A program made the translations under genes and the position numbers. The notes under the pieces were generated by a model. It did not search any database. It had not been told where the DNA came from and was given only the letters and a program-made list of their open reading frames with translations. DNA of 64,000 nucleotides from assembly GCF_001956215.1 (NCBI RefSeq), contig NZ_MRTQ01000015.1, forward strand, positions 58,217 to 122,216. The letters are read 5' to 3'. This document shows, piece after piece, positions 1 through 8,210 of the stretch (its first letter is position 1; each line of letters opens with the position of its first letter). This DNA is from Paenibacillus sp. FSL R5-0490 (GTDB lineage Bacteria; Bacillota; Bacilli; Bacillales; Cytobacillaceae).

Positions 1-997
1 TCAGCAAATAGGTGTTTGCTTTCTTTACTGCAGGGTCATCGGGAGAAACACCGGCTAATTGGAGAGCTGTATTTATGAGAGATGTATTCCATACACTGGC
101 GTTTGCGTATTGGATATGAGGGAGGCCGTCTATATCAGTCCGGAGCGATTTCAGCCCCTCAACTGCATTCTTTATTACGGGCTCTTCTTTGGAATAGCCA
201 AGGGACAGGAGCGCAAAAATCATTAAAAAGGTTGAGCTGAAATAACTATAGAAGGTCCCATCCGGCTCAATCCGTTCGAGCATATAATCCTTCGCCCGGT
301 CCATTGCCAATGAGTGAAGCTGTTCTGGCAGACCCAAAAGCTCTTCAACACCTTCTTTGATGTCTGATAAAAATGATCGGTATCCCGGCTGGACCTCCCA
401 CCGGGCTCTTGTTAATAGCAAGTCAGAAAGGTCAGGGCTGTTTGCTGTTTTGATGCTGAACTTTTTTTCTGAAAGAATGAGAATCGGAGCCAGATTCACA
501 CGCCCATACACCGAAAACTGATAAAAATTGAAAGGGAAGGACAGGGGCAAAAGCATAATCTCAACATGAATCGGAAAGGATTCAGGCCATGGATATTGTC
601 CCGTAGAAGCTAGCATAATTTTGGTAAATATATTTGCGTTCTCCATTCCGCCATGCTCCTGTATAAATTCTCTCGCAGCTTTCATCCTTGCGTCTTCCTT
701 CCCTATATAGCCCGAATAAAGAAGTCCATAATAAGCCTCCAGTGTGGCATTTGCATTTCCATCCTGTTCATCCCGGAAAAGCTTCCAGGCTCCATTTTCT
801 TCCTGCTTGCTTAGGATTCTTGCGGCCAGTCCCTTAATTAATTTTTCATCATGTATCTCCAGTGTCCTTAATAAAATGATCATATAAGCGTCTGTTGAAA
901 TGCCGGTTTCAAAAGGATAATTCCATGAACCATCATGGGACTGATTTTTTCTTAATGCGGCAATGAGACGTTTCATGCCAGCAGCGGTATAGGTCAT
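1..997 (-). CDS. sqhC: Squalene-hopene / tetraprenyl-beta-curcumene cyclase, N-terminal half (runs off window)
   Basis: Translating the minus strand from ATG at 997 gives about 332 codons without a stop before the window edge. The start reads MTYTAAGMKRLIAALRKNQS and continues with DGSWNYPFETGISTDAYMII, which follows the N-terminus of Bacillus SqhC. Further shared stretches are the YPWP segment, the FPFNFYQFSVYGRVNLAP segment and the YMLERIEPDGTFYSYFSST segment, a QW-like repeat of the terpene cyclase alpha-alpha barrel. The enzyme would cyclise squalene or a C35 terpene at the membrane to make hopanoid or sesquarterpene lipids. The DXDD catalytic motif lies in the missing C-terminal half, so product specificity cannot be judged. 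GGAGAGG lies about 11 bases upstream of the chosen ATG; two nearer ATGs are out of frame. Confidence 0.88.
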   Translation of the reverse strand, partial: MTYTAAGMKRLIAALRKNQSHDGSWNYPFETGISTDAYMIILLRTLEIHDEKLIKGLAARILSKQEENGAWKLFRDEQDGNANATLEAYYGLLYSGYIGKEDARMKAAREFIQEHGGMENANIFTKIMLASTGQYPWPESFPIHVEIMLLPLSFPFNFYQFSVYGRVNLAPILILSEKKFSIKTANSPDLSDLLLTRARWEVQPGYRSFLSDIKEGVEELLGLPEQLHSLAMDRAKDYMLERIEPDGTFYSYFSSTFLMIFALLSLGYSKEEPVIKNAVEGLKSLRTDIDGLPHIQYANASVWNTSLINTALQLAGVSPDDPAVKKANTYLL

Positions 998-1105
998 TCA
1001 TGCACATTCCTCTCCAATTAAATTGCTCCAATAAATACATATTCATTTCACAGAGAGAGAATTCATGGAGGAGGTCTGCTTATCTTTTTTCAAAAGAAAC
1101 ACCCA

Positions 1106-2188
1106 ATGAACTGGTTAAAAGAAGAATTAAAGAAAAGAGTTCAAAAGCAGATAAACCTTTCAGATGAAGAAAAGAGGATTCTGAGCCAGGTTAAAAGGGA
1201 GACAACTGAATGGAATCTAAATAACGTCAGCCGGACACAAGCCTATCTTGATTTCTACCGGCAGCATCCCGATATCCATTGGGCCTTTTTGGGGCATATG
1301 GTTTCCCGCAATGGCGGCTGGAATATGACCGACCTAAAAGGGGAGCTCCTGTCCAGGTTACTATCAAATCGCGAAAAGCAATCCTTCTTTTCTTTTCTGG
1401 AAAGAGGGAACTGGCTCATTTTTCAGGATGCGTATCCGCAGTTTTTGATATATAAAGAAAGCCTGAAGCGAAACAAGCCCTTATTTTACCTTTTCCCGTT
1501 CCTTAATATCTCGGTTTTTATGGAAACAGTCTGGAGCAGTTTTTGGAGGAAGCCTGATCCCTATCTGCTCACTATTGCCCTAATCATCAATGAACAAAGC
1601 TATTTAGAACAAAGGGTGATTCAAAATCCGCATTATAAGCTCGAGGTTTTTCAAAAGCTTGAATTTAAGCTGCAGGAGCTGCTGTCTTTGAATCACATCC
1701 TCTTTCCTTATGAAAAGAAGGGTGTTCTTCATCTGAAAGGCCAGACATTGAATCATTTTGAATCGCTGCACGAGCGGATCACATTAGGGAAAAGGCTGTA
1801 CGATGTTCTGTTTAAGGACAAAGAGGTGCTTGCCCTTACCGAAGAATGGGCAAATGCACATCCTCATACCGGCTCAAGAAAGGATTATTGGCCGCATATT
1901 TTCAATGATGTTCACCAAGGGCTTCCTGGTGAGCAATATCAATTTCAGCTAAAGTCGTGTCAGCTCCGGCCGGGCGGTAGAAGAATTTATAGCCCAAGCC
2001 TTGAAATCGCCTGGAAAAATGCAAGCCAGCCTGAAGCAGAATTAGGAGATTGGTATAAAAGTGATCACGTATTGGAGTATTTTTTTGAGTCAGACGATAT
2101 GATTAATGGAGAGATCAGGCATGCATACTGTCAAACACTTGAAAGGCTCGAGCTCGCAGCCCTTGCCAAAAAGGCCGTCTGGAATTAA
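1106..2188 (+). CDS. DUF2515 family protein (YppC-like)
   Basis: A 360-residue soluble protein that I recognise as the DUF2515 family, represented by Bacillus subtilis YppC. It is rich in aromatic residues and has no signal peptide or catalytic motif that I can name, so its biochemical role is unknown. It is divergent from the cyclase gene, with about 110 bases between them that must hold both promoters. The ATG at 1106 lacks a close ribosome binding site: the only strong purine run (GGAGGAGG, 1067-1074) is 30 bases upstream, so the true start or its use is uncertain. Its 3' end overlaps the next gene by about 70 bases in another frame, which suggests coupled translation. Confidence 0.75.
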   Translation: MNWLKEELKKRVQKQINLSDEEKRILSQVKRETTEWNLNNVSRTQAYLDFYRQHPDIHWAFLGHMVSRNGGWNMTDLKGELLSRLLSNREKQSFFSFLERGNWLIFQDAYPQFLIYKESLKRNKPLFYLFPFLNISVFMETVWSSFWRKPDPYLLTIALIINEQSYLEQRVIQNPHYKLEVFQKLEFKLQELLSLNHILFPYEKKGVLHLKGQTLNHFESLHERITLGKRLYDVLFKDKEVLALTEEWANAHPHTGSRKDYWPHIFNDVHQGLPGEQYQFQLKSCQLRPGGRRIYSPSLEIAWKNASQPEAELGDWYKSDHVLEYFFESDDMINGEIRHAYCQTLERLELAALAKKAVWN

Positions 2189-2564
2189 AGCCTATATACC
2201 GGCTATGCTGCTGGCATCGCTATTAGGCACATATTTAGATTTGTATTTTACCGGGAAGGGGATGTACTCTTTCCCAATAAGGCCATTCTCAGGCATCTTT
2301 ACGATCAATATTTTATTCACCCTGGCCGTCCTTCCTATTTTCATGATTCCTTTACTAAAAATTATGGAAAGCTTAAAGGGCAGGTTCCGGGGAATATTTG
2401 TATTGGCCATCAGTATAGCGATGGCAGCTGCAGAAAAAATCGCAGAGAGCTTAGGTATGTTTGTTCATGCCGAAAACTGGCATCATCTTTATACCTTCAC
2501 AGGCTACTGCTTATTTATTGGATTGATCGCTGTATTTCATGGATGGATGAATGGAAATCGCTAA
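2121..2564 (+). CDS. Small integral membrane protein, CBO0543-like
   Basis: After a basic N-terminus (KHLKGSSSQPLPKRPSGIKAY) come about four hydrophobic segments, with charged or aromatic breaks such as DLYFTGKGMYSFP and the end WHHLYTFTGYCLFIGLIAVFHGWM. This layout resembles the CBO0543 family of Bacillaceae membrane proteins of unknown function; the family call is from memory. I start it at ATG 2121, because GGAGAG at 2108-2113 gives a normal spacing of 7; an in-frame ATG at 2106 lies upstream of that site. The gene begins inside the DUF2515 gene and is probably expressed with it. Confidence 0.65.
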   Translation: MHTVKHLKGSSSQPLPKRPSGIKAYIPAMLLASLLGTYLDLYFTGKGMYSFPIRPFSGIFTINILFTLAVLPIFMIPLLKIMESLKGRFRGIFVLAISIAMAAAEKIAESLGMFVHAENWHHLYTFTGYCLFIGLIAVFHGWMNGNR

Positions 2565-2630
2565 AAAAAGCCTATTTCAATAGTGTAAAGGCTTCCGTTT
2601 TCGGTTGATTTATTGAAAATGGGCATAAAG

Positions 2631-2657
2631 AATGACGTGTGTTTGGCACACGTCATT
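2631..2657. terminator. Rho-independent terminator, probably bidirectional
   Basis: A perfect 10-bp stem, AATGACGTGT with ACACGTCATT, closes a 7-base loop and is followed by TTTTC. It lies between two convergent genes. A second weaker hairpin (AAGCCT with AGGCTT) sits at 2570-2593, just after the stop of the membrane protein gene. Confidence 0.7.
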
Positions 2658-2763
2658 TTCCTGAAAAACACAAAAAAACTCGTCACGTCATGATCGGCTA
2701 GTTATAAATACAAGCTGGAAAAAATATATCATTATTCAACAAAAGTTATTGATGTTGAATTAT

Positions 2764-3570
2764 CTACATATTTTTGCTTTCCTGAAGAAGTTTGGATTTT
2801 CCGGTACGTTCCCATTCTTCTACTGTTTCATATGCCTTTTCAGGGGAATATCCCTTCCCTACAAGAACTCCCATTAGAATAAACTCTTGAAGAATGTGTG
2901 TCATATTAATTCCTCTTTTAACGTCCTCCAAGCCTTCTTTTACCAAAAACTCCGTATGTCTTACCCATTCATCCGGAGTCTTTCCGAAAGCTGCTGTTTT
3001 CCCATTTCCATTAGCCGAACCTTCTTCCATTGTCATCGCATCAGCCTTCGTTTTATGCACGGTACCAAATGGATGGTTTGGCGGGGCATATATGGAGTAA
3101 AGTTTCAACGGAACATTTCCTGTGTTTGTGACATTGTGCCACATTCCAGCCGGAATCATAATAGCAGAGTCATCGAAGACTCTCCATTGGAAACTTAAAT
3201 TATCTTTGCTTTTGCCCATTTGAACAATTCCCTGGCCTTGTTCAATACGCAAGAATTGATCCACATCAGGGTGAACTTCCAATCCGATATCTTCACCAAC
3301 ATTAAGACTCATTAATGTAACCTGCAAATGATTTCCTGTCCATAGTGCAGTACGATACGTGCTGTTTTGTTTGGCGGCCTCATTGATATTGATAACAAAT
3401 GGGTTAGAACCATAATCTTTTAAGATTTCTCTGCTATCACCATAAAATGCACCATAAGAATTGAATGCCAACTCATTAGGATAAGCCCAATAACCAGCAG
3501 CACTTCCGTAAGTATGCGCTGGTACATTTGCATAATAAGGATTTTGATGCGTATATGGCGTATAATACAT
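2764..3570 (-). CDS. Cupin-domain protein with Tyr-rich N-terminus
   Basis: The central part is a cupin: the first motif is near GLEVHPDVDQFLRIEQGQG and the second near MIPAGMWHNVTNTGNVPLKLYSIYAP, with His residues at the usual metal positions. About 60 N-terminal residues are rich in Tyr, Asn and Pro (MYYTPYTHQNPYYANVPAHT), like many spore or coat-associated proteins. The C-terminal 70 residues form a helical extension. The ligand or reaction is unknown. I start at MYYTPY (3570), because AAGGGATTGAGG lies just before it; an upstream in-frame ATG at 3588 has no site of its own. Spore association is only a guess from composition. Confidence 0.75.
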   Translation of the reverse strand: MYYTPYTHQNPYYANVPAHTYGSAAGYWAYPNELAFNSYGAFYGDSREILKDYGSNPFVININEAAKQNSTYRTALWTGNHLQVTLMSLNVGEDIGLEVHPDVDQFLRIEQGQGIVQMGKSKDNLSFQWRVFDDSAIMIPAGMWHNVTNTGNVPLKLYSIYAPPNHPFGTVHKTKADAMTMEEGSANGNGKTAAFGKTPDEWVRHTEFLVKEGLEDVKRGINMTHILQEFILMGVLVGKGYSPEKAYETVEEWERTGKSKLLQESKNM

Positions 3571-3896
3571 TTTCCTCAATCCCTTCATATTTATCTATTA
3601 TCAATAAATTATCTTATGTACATATAAGAGGAAGGTACTTATTAATTTTAAATGGCCAATTTCGCTGGTGGGAAATTCATTTCCTATTTTGCATTTATAA
3701 AACAAAGATGTCCTTTGTTAAAGAAAGCTAACACTCTATTTACAAATCGGTAAAGCTCCCATTGTTCGACATTTTTTAAATAATCCCTTGATATAATGAC
3801 ATTATTTTAAGAGGAAGGGAGATGAATACTGTTCAAATCCTAAGCAGTGAGAATAAACCCATCTAAAATAAAGATTCAATCATTGGGGGAGGAACC
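3571..3896. other. Intergenic region between the cupin and two tiny genes
   Basis: AT-rich, with no long reading frame. It must hold the divergent promoters. A possible 14-codon frame at 3822-3866 starts with ATG just behind GGAAGGGAG and could be a leader peptide or chance. Confidence 0.4.
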
Positions 3897-3992
3897 ATGA
3901 CAGAGATTTTGCTTTATGTCGGTACATATATTTCGCTAACTTTTGCCCTTGGCTGGCTGATTACGGTTGCTTTTAATCTATTTTTAAAATGA
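3897..3992 (+). CDS. 31-residue single-pass membrane peptide
   Basis: A short frame begins at ATG 3897 after an excellent GGGGGAGG at 3885-3892. It encodes a very hydrophobic peptide beginning MTEILLYVGTYISLTFALG and ending in a short basic tail, long enough for one membrane helix. The strong ribosome binding site and clean hydrophobic profile support a real gene, but I know no named homologue. It lies about 100 bases before another small gene on the same strand and probably shares its transcript. Confidence 0.55.
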   Translation: MTEILLYVGTYISLTFALGWLITVAFNLFLK

Positions 3993-4099
3993 AAACCTTT
4001 GTAAAAAAGCTATTAAAGTCCTTTTCCTCTGCATGCACTCAGGACGCAGCTGCTCGTGCACATCTTTAAGGAATCTTATTATCCGGGGAGGAATTCGAT

Positions 4100-4246
4100 A
4101 TGTGGATTTTAACACTATTTTTACAGGACCGGATCCAAATGTTTGAGTATGACAGCAGGGAAGAAGCAAGAATTGAGCTAAAGAAAGCAAAAGGATGCAA
4201 AATACTATCTGAAATCATTCACTTTAGGGATTTTGAAAATAAATAA
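4100..4246 (+). CDS. Small hypothetical protein, 48 residues
   Basis: ATG at 4100 follows GGGGAGG with a spacing of 8. The peptide starts MWILTLFLQDRIQMFEYDS and continues with a charged helical part (REEARIELKKAKGCK). It is too short for confident family assignment. A strong terminator follows 35 bases after the stop, which supports a transcription unit made of the peptide at 3897 and this gene. A minus-strand frame over the same bases has no ribosome binding site and looks like a shadow. Confidence 0.55.
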   Translation: MWILTLFLQDRIQMFEYDSREEARIELKKAKGCKILSEIIHFRDFENK

Positions 4247-4280
4247 AATTCTCTTGGACAGCCGGAATACTAATCTGGGA

Positions 4281-4316
4281 AAAGACCTTCTTCCATTGAA
4301 GGTCTTTATTTTTTTT
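4281..4316 (+). terminator. Rho-independent terminator
   Basis: Perfect 10-bp stem AAAGACCTTC with GAAGGTCTTT, a 7-base loop and a run of eight T. It ends the small-gene transcript. Confidence 0.9.
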
Positions 4317-4383
4317 ATTAGATAAACAGCTGCCTATTTTGTTTGGAAATAAGAAAACAAAGATAAAATCCGTTTAAGAGTTA

Positions 4384-4412
4384 TTGACTAATATCAAACG
4401 TTGGTTTAATAT
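4384..4412 (+). promoter_or_regulatory. Sigma-A promoter for the DUF2087 gene
   Basis: TTGACT (4384-4389), a 17-base spacer and TAATAT (4407-4412), about 60 bases before the start codon. Downstream, AAACAAA and TTTGTTT arms around 4427-4450 form a dyad that could be an operator; this last point is inference. Confidence 0.6.
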
Positions 4413-4472
4413 GTTTATTATAAAACAAACAAATTTTGATTTTGTTTATAAAGATTAGGGTGTGTTTAACCG

Positions 4473-5228
4473 ATGGAATTTTCAAATCAATTCTGGGACG
4501 CTTCTTTAGAGGAGCTTAAGCAGGGTTACATGGAAGAAAAAGAGACATACACTTGCCTGTTATGCGGGGAAAAGACGGAAAAAGGGATTGTATACCCATA
4601 TAAAGATCGATTTTACGAAGCGGAACGGTATATGCGCATTCATATTGAAACGGAGCATATCTCGGTTTTTGACTATTTGCTTTCGATGGATAAGAAGCTG
4701 ACAGGGCTTACGGATCATCAGAAAAGTCTTCTGCAGCTTTTTTATCAGGGGAAAAGCGATAAGGATATTCAGAAGAAGCTGGACATGGGGAGTACCTCGA
4801 CCATTCGCCATCACCGTTTTGCCTTAAAAGAAAAGGAACGTCAGGCGAAGACCTTCCTGGCGATTATGGAATTGCTGAAGGAAAAGGATGAGCACGCACC
4901 AGCATTCCTGCCTGTCCATAAAACCGCCACAATGGTGGATGACCGCTACAACATTACAGAGGGGGAACAGGAGAAAATCCTAAAGAAATACTTTCCCGAG
5001 GGTGCCGCTAAACCCCTTGCAAAGTTTCCTCCTAGAGAGAAGCAAAGGCTGATTGTGCTGCGGGAGATTGCCGGTGGGCTGAAGGCCGAACACAAATACG
5101 GCGAGAAAGAGTTAAACGACACACTAAAGGCCATTTATGAGGATTATGCGTTGATCAGAAGGTATTTGATCGATTATGGATTTTTAGATCGAAAGCCCGA
5201 TGGCAGAGAGTATTGGCTTAAAAAATAG
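4473..5228 (+). CDS. DUF2087-domain transcriptional regulator
   Basis: 251 residues in three parts. Residues about 28-65 carry CLLCGEK and a later HIETEH, a possible C2H2-like metal site. Residues about 77-122 (LTDHQKSLLQLFYQGKSDKD and the following helix) resemble a LuxR-type helix-turn-helix. The C-terminal third, from KKYFPEG through FPPREKQRLIVL to DYGFLDRKPDGREYWL, is a classic DUF2087 domain, which is often fused to DNA-binding domains. The gene probably encodes a DNA-binding regulator, perhaps of itself and of the GIY-YIG gene 17 bases downstream. The target is unknown. Confidence 0.8.
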   Translation: MEFSNQFWDASLEELKQGYMEEKETYTCLLCGEKTEKGIVYPYKDRFYEAERYMRIHIETEHISVFDYLLSMDKKLTGLTDHQKSLLQLFYQGKSDKDIQKKLDMGSTSTIRHHRFALKEKERQAKTFLAIMELLKEKDEHAPAFLPVHKTATMVDDRYNITEGEQEKILKKYFPEGAAKPLAKFPPREKQRLIVLREIAGGLKAEHKYGEKELNDTLKAIYEDYALIRRYLIDYGFLDRKPDGREYWLKK

Positions 5229-5245
5229 AAAAACGGGGGATTAAC

Positions 5246-5596
5246 ATGGAACGAAAAAGAGAATTGAAGCAGCAGTTTAAAGAAACACCCATTGAAGCTG
5301 GGGTTTATCAAATTAAAAATACAGTTAACAATAAAATCTTCATTGGCAGCACAAATAATTTAAAAAGCCTGAACGGAGTCAGATTTTCACTCGAAACAAA
5401 CGGCTACATGCCTAATCGGGGGCTGCAGGAGGAATGGAATCAGTTTGGGAAAGAGGCTTTTGAAATCAGTGTTCTGGAGAAGCTGAAGAAGAAGGATGAT
5501 CCGTATTTTAACGGGAAGGAAGCCCTGGGGAAGCTGGAGGAAAAGTGGCTGGAGGAGCTGCAGCCATTTGGCGATAAAGGTTATAACCAGGAATAA
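5246..5596 (+). CDS. GIY-YIG nuclease-fold protein
   Basis: 116 residues. GVYQIKN and FIGSTNNL stand for the GIY and YIG motifs of the GIY-YIG endonuclease fold, with Asn and Arg residues following as in the family. The C-terminus (KLEEKWLEELQPFGDKGYNQ) matches standalone Bacillus members. Whether it cuts DNA is unknown. GGGGGATTAAC provides the binding site for ATG 5246. It is probably co-transcribed with the DUF2087 regulator, a pairing I believe recurs in Bacillus genomes, though I cannot check this here. Confidence 0.8.
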   Translation: MERKRELKQQFKETPIEAGVYQIKNTVNNKIFIGSTNNLKSLNGVRFSLETNGYMPNRGLQEEWNQFGKEAFEISVLEKLKKKDDPYFNGKEALGKLEEKWLEELQPFGDKGYNQE

Positions 5597-5796
5597 TACC
5601 AACAATAAGAAACAATTGAAGTCTGGTTCCCTTATGAATCGGACTTTATTTTTGTGGTGCAGCCTGATTTTGAAAGAATACTAGAAATCTGTGTCGATCT
5701 GGGATTTTTTATGAAAATTTTTGGTTATCTTTGTTAAAATTAAAGGCGGGAAGTTAACTTAATATAAGATATTTTATGAAAGGAATAAATTAACGA

Positions 5797-6441
5797 ATGA
5801 AAAAGCCAACAAAGATTCTTTCTATTTATGTAATTGCAATGGTGATGGCAGGAATGCTCGCGGGATGCGGAGAAAAAACAAATGATGGGGCCAAGGATGA
5901 CGATTTGAAAAACAATTCATCGTTAGAATCTGCTGCTGAAGAGACAGCAGGTGAGTCAGAGGCTAATGATGGAGAAGACTCTTCAACAGAAGAATCTGCT
6001 CATAGTGAACCAGATAGTATGGCTTCTGAAAATAGTGCAGGGGATAAAGAAGACAATAAAACATTATCCCAGTATTCCAGTCAGCAAATCGAATACGCAA
6101 GAGTTTGGCTGCAGCTTGGACCGAATCAGGATCTCGATGAATTGTATGTTAGGCACATTCCTGCCGGTACACCACTTAATCCGGAAGATGAGACAAGTGC
6201 AGGCTATCCGGAAGATGTAATTCAGTTAGCAGGTTCACGCCTTGCAGATGGTTCCGTTACTTATAGTGGAAATGGGGACGGGACGATTAATGTTTACAAT
6301 GTTCCTTTGCGATGGGATGGCCAATACCCTGCAGGAGAAAAATTTTACAGTGATATAATTGAAAATACAAAGCAAGTGTCCATCGAACCAGGCGAGGATG
6401 AAAAGGTTATTGAATTAATAGAAAAGCAAATCGAAGAATAA
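5797..6441 (+). CDS. Putative lipoprotein, unknown function
   Basis: The N-terminus is a type II signal peptide with lipobox LAGC (Cys near residue 24), so the protein should be attached to the outer face of the membrane. An acidic Ser/Glu/Asp-rich linker of about 65 residues follows. The folded C-terminal part, from about residue 90 (YSSQQIEYARVWLQLGPNQD) to the end, is one I associate with uncharacterised Bacillus lipoproteins. No enzyme motif is visible. A bidirectional terminator lies right after it. Confidence 0.75.
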   Translation: MKKPTKILSIYVIAMVMAGMLAGCGEKTNDGAKDDDLKNNSSLESAAEETAGESEANDGEDSSTEESAHSEPDSMASENSAGDKEDNKTLSQYSSQQIEYARVWLQLGPNQDLDELYVRHIPAGTPLNPEDETSAGYPEDVIQLAGSRLADGSVTYSGNGDGTINVYNVPLRWDGQYPAGEKFYSDIIENTKQVSIEPGEDEKVIELIEKQIEE

Positions 6442-6456
6442 ATAGTATGGATGGAA

Positions 6457-6492
6457 AAAGAGCTGGACTGACAAAGTCAATTCCAGCTCTTT
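6457..6492. terminator. Bidirectional terminator
   Basis: Stem AAAGAGCTGGA with TCCAGCTCTTT between convergent genes. The A-run before it serves as a U-run for the minus-strand transcript. Confidence 0.8.
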
Positions 6493-6502
6493 ACACATGG
6501 TC

Positions 6503-7759
6503 TTATTTTAAAGCAAATGAATCCTTCAGCCAATTCTTCCCCTCAACAATCCGGCTGACCATCATGGCCGATACCGTGTTGCCGGCTGAATTCAGGAGGG
6601 TAGCCGGTGCATCAATGACCGTAGAGATGACTGCGATGATCGGCAGCACTTCAGGAGGGAAGCCGAACACACTCAAAATGAGCATCTCGCCTATCATTCC
6701 GCCACCAGGGATGGCCCCCATAACAGCTCCGACCAGGAATGAAACAGCCAGGATAGTAAGAATGCTGGTCATACTCGACATGTCTTTCCCGAACAAGCTG
6801 AACAGGAACACAATCTTAAAGACTCCGCCAAGAACAGAGCCATCTTTATGCGTGTTGGCCCCTAGCGGGATCATGGTTTCAGCGATATCCTGCGGAACGC
6901 CCATCTTTCTGACAGCAGCAAGGTTAATAGGAATACAAGCGGCACTCGAGCATGTAGCAATCGCACTGACAGAAGGAGTGATCGCATTTTTCCAGAACAC
7001 CTTGACGCCATCTTTCCCGCCAGCCGCAAAGGCATACAGCGTAAAGAAGCCAAAGAAGTAGATTAGCGTTAATACCAGATAAAGAACAAACACACGTACA
7101 TATCCGCCGAGTATCTGCGGGCCAAGCTCACCAATGATCGTCGCGAAATAACAGCCAAGACCGATTGGTGCATAGTACATCACAAATCCAACAATTTTCA
7201 TCATCACAGCGGAACCGGATGAAAGAAGGTTGGCAATCGGTTTGCCTTTTTCACCGGACATCGCTGTTGCCAGTCCGAATAAAATCGAGAACACAATCAG
7301 CTGCAGCATGTTGTTCTTTGAGAACAGCATCTGGAAATCAGGAACCGTGAACGCCTGAACCAGCTGCCCTAGGAACGTAACTTCTTCTGCCTCAGGATCG
7401 ATGGCCGCCTCCGTCATTATGCTTTTAATAGCAGAGACGTCTGTATTCTTCAGGGGATCCACAATGGAAATCCCGATGAATCCCAGTATAGCGGAAATGA
7501 CAGCCGTTATAAAAAACACGGTGAAAATCCCGGCCATGATCTTCCCAAGCCTTTTCATTCCGCTCATATTCGCAAGGCTCGATGCGATGCTGAAAAAGAC
7601 AAGCGGCACAATAATCATAAATAATAAATTTAAAAATAAATCCCCAAACGGCTTCACAACCGCAGTCTTCGGGCCAAAAACCACTCCGGCAACTCCGCCG
7701 ATCAGGATGGAGAGGAGCAGGAAGATGGTTAGCTTGTAATTTGCAAAAACCTTTTTCAT
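6503..7759 (-). CDS. Dicarboxylate/amino acid:cation symporter (DAACS family)
   Basis: 418 residues with eight or more membrane segments. The re-entrant hairpin signatures of the sodium:dicarboxylate symporter family are present in variant form: SAIATCSSAACIPI for the serine-rich loop, PLGANTHKDGS in place of the classic NMDGT motif, and GAIPGGGMIGEMLIL near the second hairpin. It would import a dicarboxylate or an acidic or small neutral amino acid with Na+ or H+. The substrate cannot be told. It is monocistronic, between a convergent terminator and the vgb leader, which is transcribed the other way. Confidence 0.88.
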   Translation of the reverse strand: MKKVFANYKLTIFLLLSILIGGVAGVVFGPKTAVVKPFGDLFLNLLFMIIVPLVFFSIASSLANMSGMKRLGKIMAGIFTVFFITAVISAILGFIGISIVDPLKNTDVSAIKSIMTEAAIDPEAEEVTFLGQLVQAFTVPDFQMLFSKNNMLQLIVFSILFGLATAMSGEKGKPIANLLSSGSAVMMKIVGFVMYYAPIGLGCYFATIIGELGPQILGGYVRVFVLYLVLTLIYFFGFFTLYAFAAGGKDGVKVFWKNAITPSVSAIATCSSAACIPINLAAVRKMGVPQDIAETMIPLGANTHKDGSVLGGVFKIVFLFSLFGKDMSSMTSILTILAVSFLVGAVMGAIPGGGMIGEMLILSVFGFPPEVLPIIAVISTVIDAPATLLNSAGNTVSAMMVSRIVEGKNWLKDSFALK

Positions 7760-7881
7760 GATGTCTCAACCTTTCTGTGTAATTCAACACTCTATTATAT
7801 AATTAAATCGTGGCTTAAAAGAAGGCTGATGGAATAATTCTTTTTATTCTGTCTGATTCGTCTTTACTGGCCAAGCACCAT

Positions 7882-7910
7882 TTGACATCAATCAGTAAAT
7901 ATCTTACAGT
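7882..7910 (+). promoter_or_regulatory. Sigma-A promoter of the vgb leader
   Basis: TTGACA (7882-7887), a 17-base spacer and TACAGT (7905-7910). A start near 7917 would give a 5' leader of nearly 300 bases before vgb. Confidence 0.65.
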
Positions 7911-7947
7911 GATATTATCCAAAAGTCGAAAGGGTGAAGAAAAGCAC

Positions 7948-7959
7948 ATGATCCTTTAA
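7948..7959 (+). promoter_or_regulatory. Three-codon upstream open frame (Met-Ile-Leu) in the vgb leader
   Basis: ATG ATC CTT TAA at the 5' end of the leader, preceded by AGGGTGA at 7931-7937. Very short leader frames are typical of ribosome-mediated attenuators of antibiotic-resistance genes in Bacillota, where a drug-stalled ribosome changes the leader fold. The frame is tiny and could be chance; its place between promoter and attenuator is the main support. Confidence 0.4.
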
Positions 7960-8045
7960 TCCTGCACTTAGTGAAAGCCGATAGTACAGCCTTCCGTTCA
8001 AGTTCCACACCGTGTGGGAATGGGCTTTATTTATCGATGATTTTT

Positions 8046-8180
8046 CTGAGACAGGATTGAATGTGTGTGCTTTGCTTTTTGACTTGAAGAACGGCTTTAT
8101 TTCGAAAAGCCTATTTAAGTCTATGGTTGTGCAGCACTGCCTCCTGTCTCGGAAAGTCGAGATAGGAGGCTTTTGTTTTG
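8046..8180 (+). promoter_or_regulatory. Terminator/antiterminator attenuator upstream of vgb
   Basis: A 13-bp stem, GCCTCCTGTCTCG (8139-8151) with CGAGATAGGAGGC (8158-8170), has one G-U pair, a GAAAGT loop and then TTTTGTTTTG: a textbook intrinsic terminator 30 bases before vgb. Upstream, CTGAGACAGGA (8046-8056) is complementary over 11 positions (one G-U) to TCCTGTCTCGG (8142-8152), the 5' arm of that stem, so the two folds exclude each other. Another small hairpin, GGCTTT with AAAGCC, lies at 8093-8112 between them. This is seen in the sequence; control by a streptogramin or a stalled ribosome is inference. Confidence 0.75.
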
Positions 8181-8210
8181 GGGAAATTTTAGTGGTTCGG
8201 AGGTAGAAGG

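Noticed and set aside
6447..7061. 204-codon plus-strand frame
   Set aside because: It lies antisense over the symporter gene, whose protein has clear family motifs, and has no ribosome binding site.
8012..8206. 64-codon frame in the vgb leader
   Set aside because: It starts at a GTG without a ribosome binding site and spans both attenuator arms; better explained as leader RNA.
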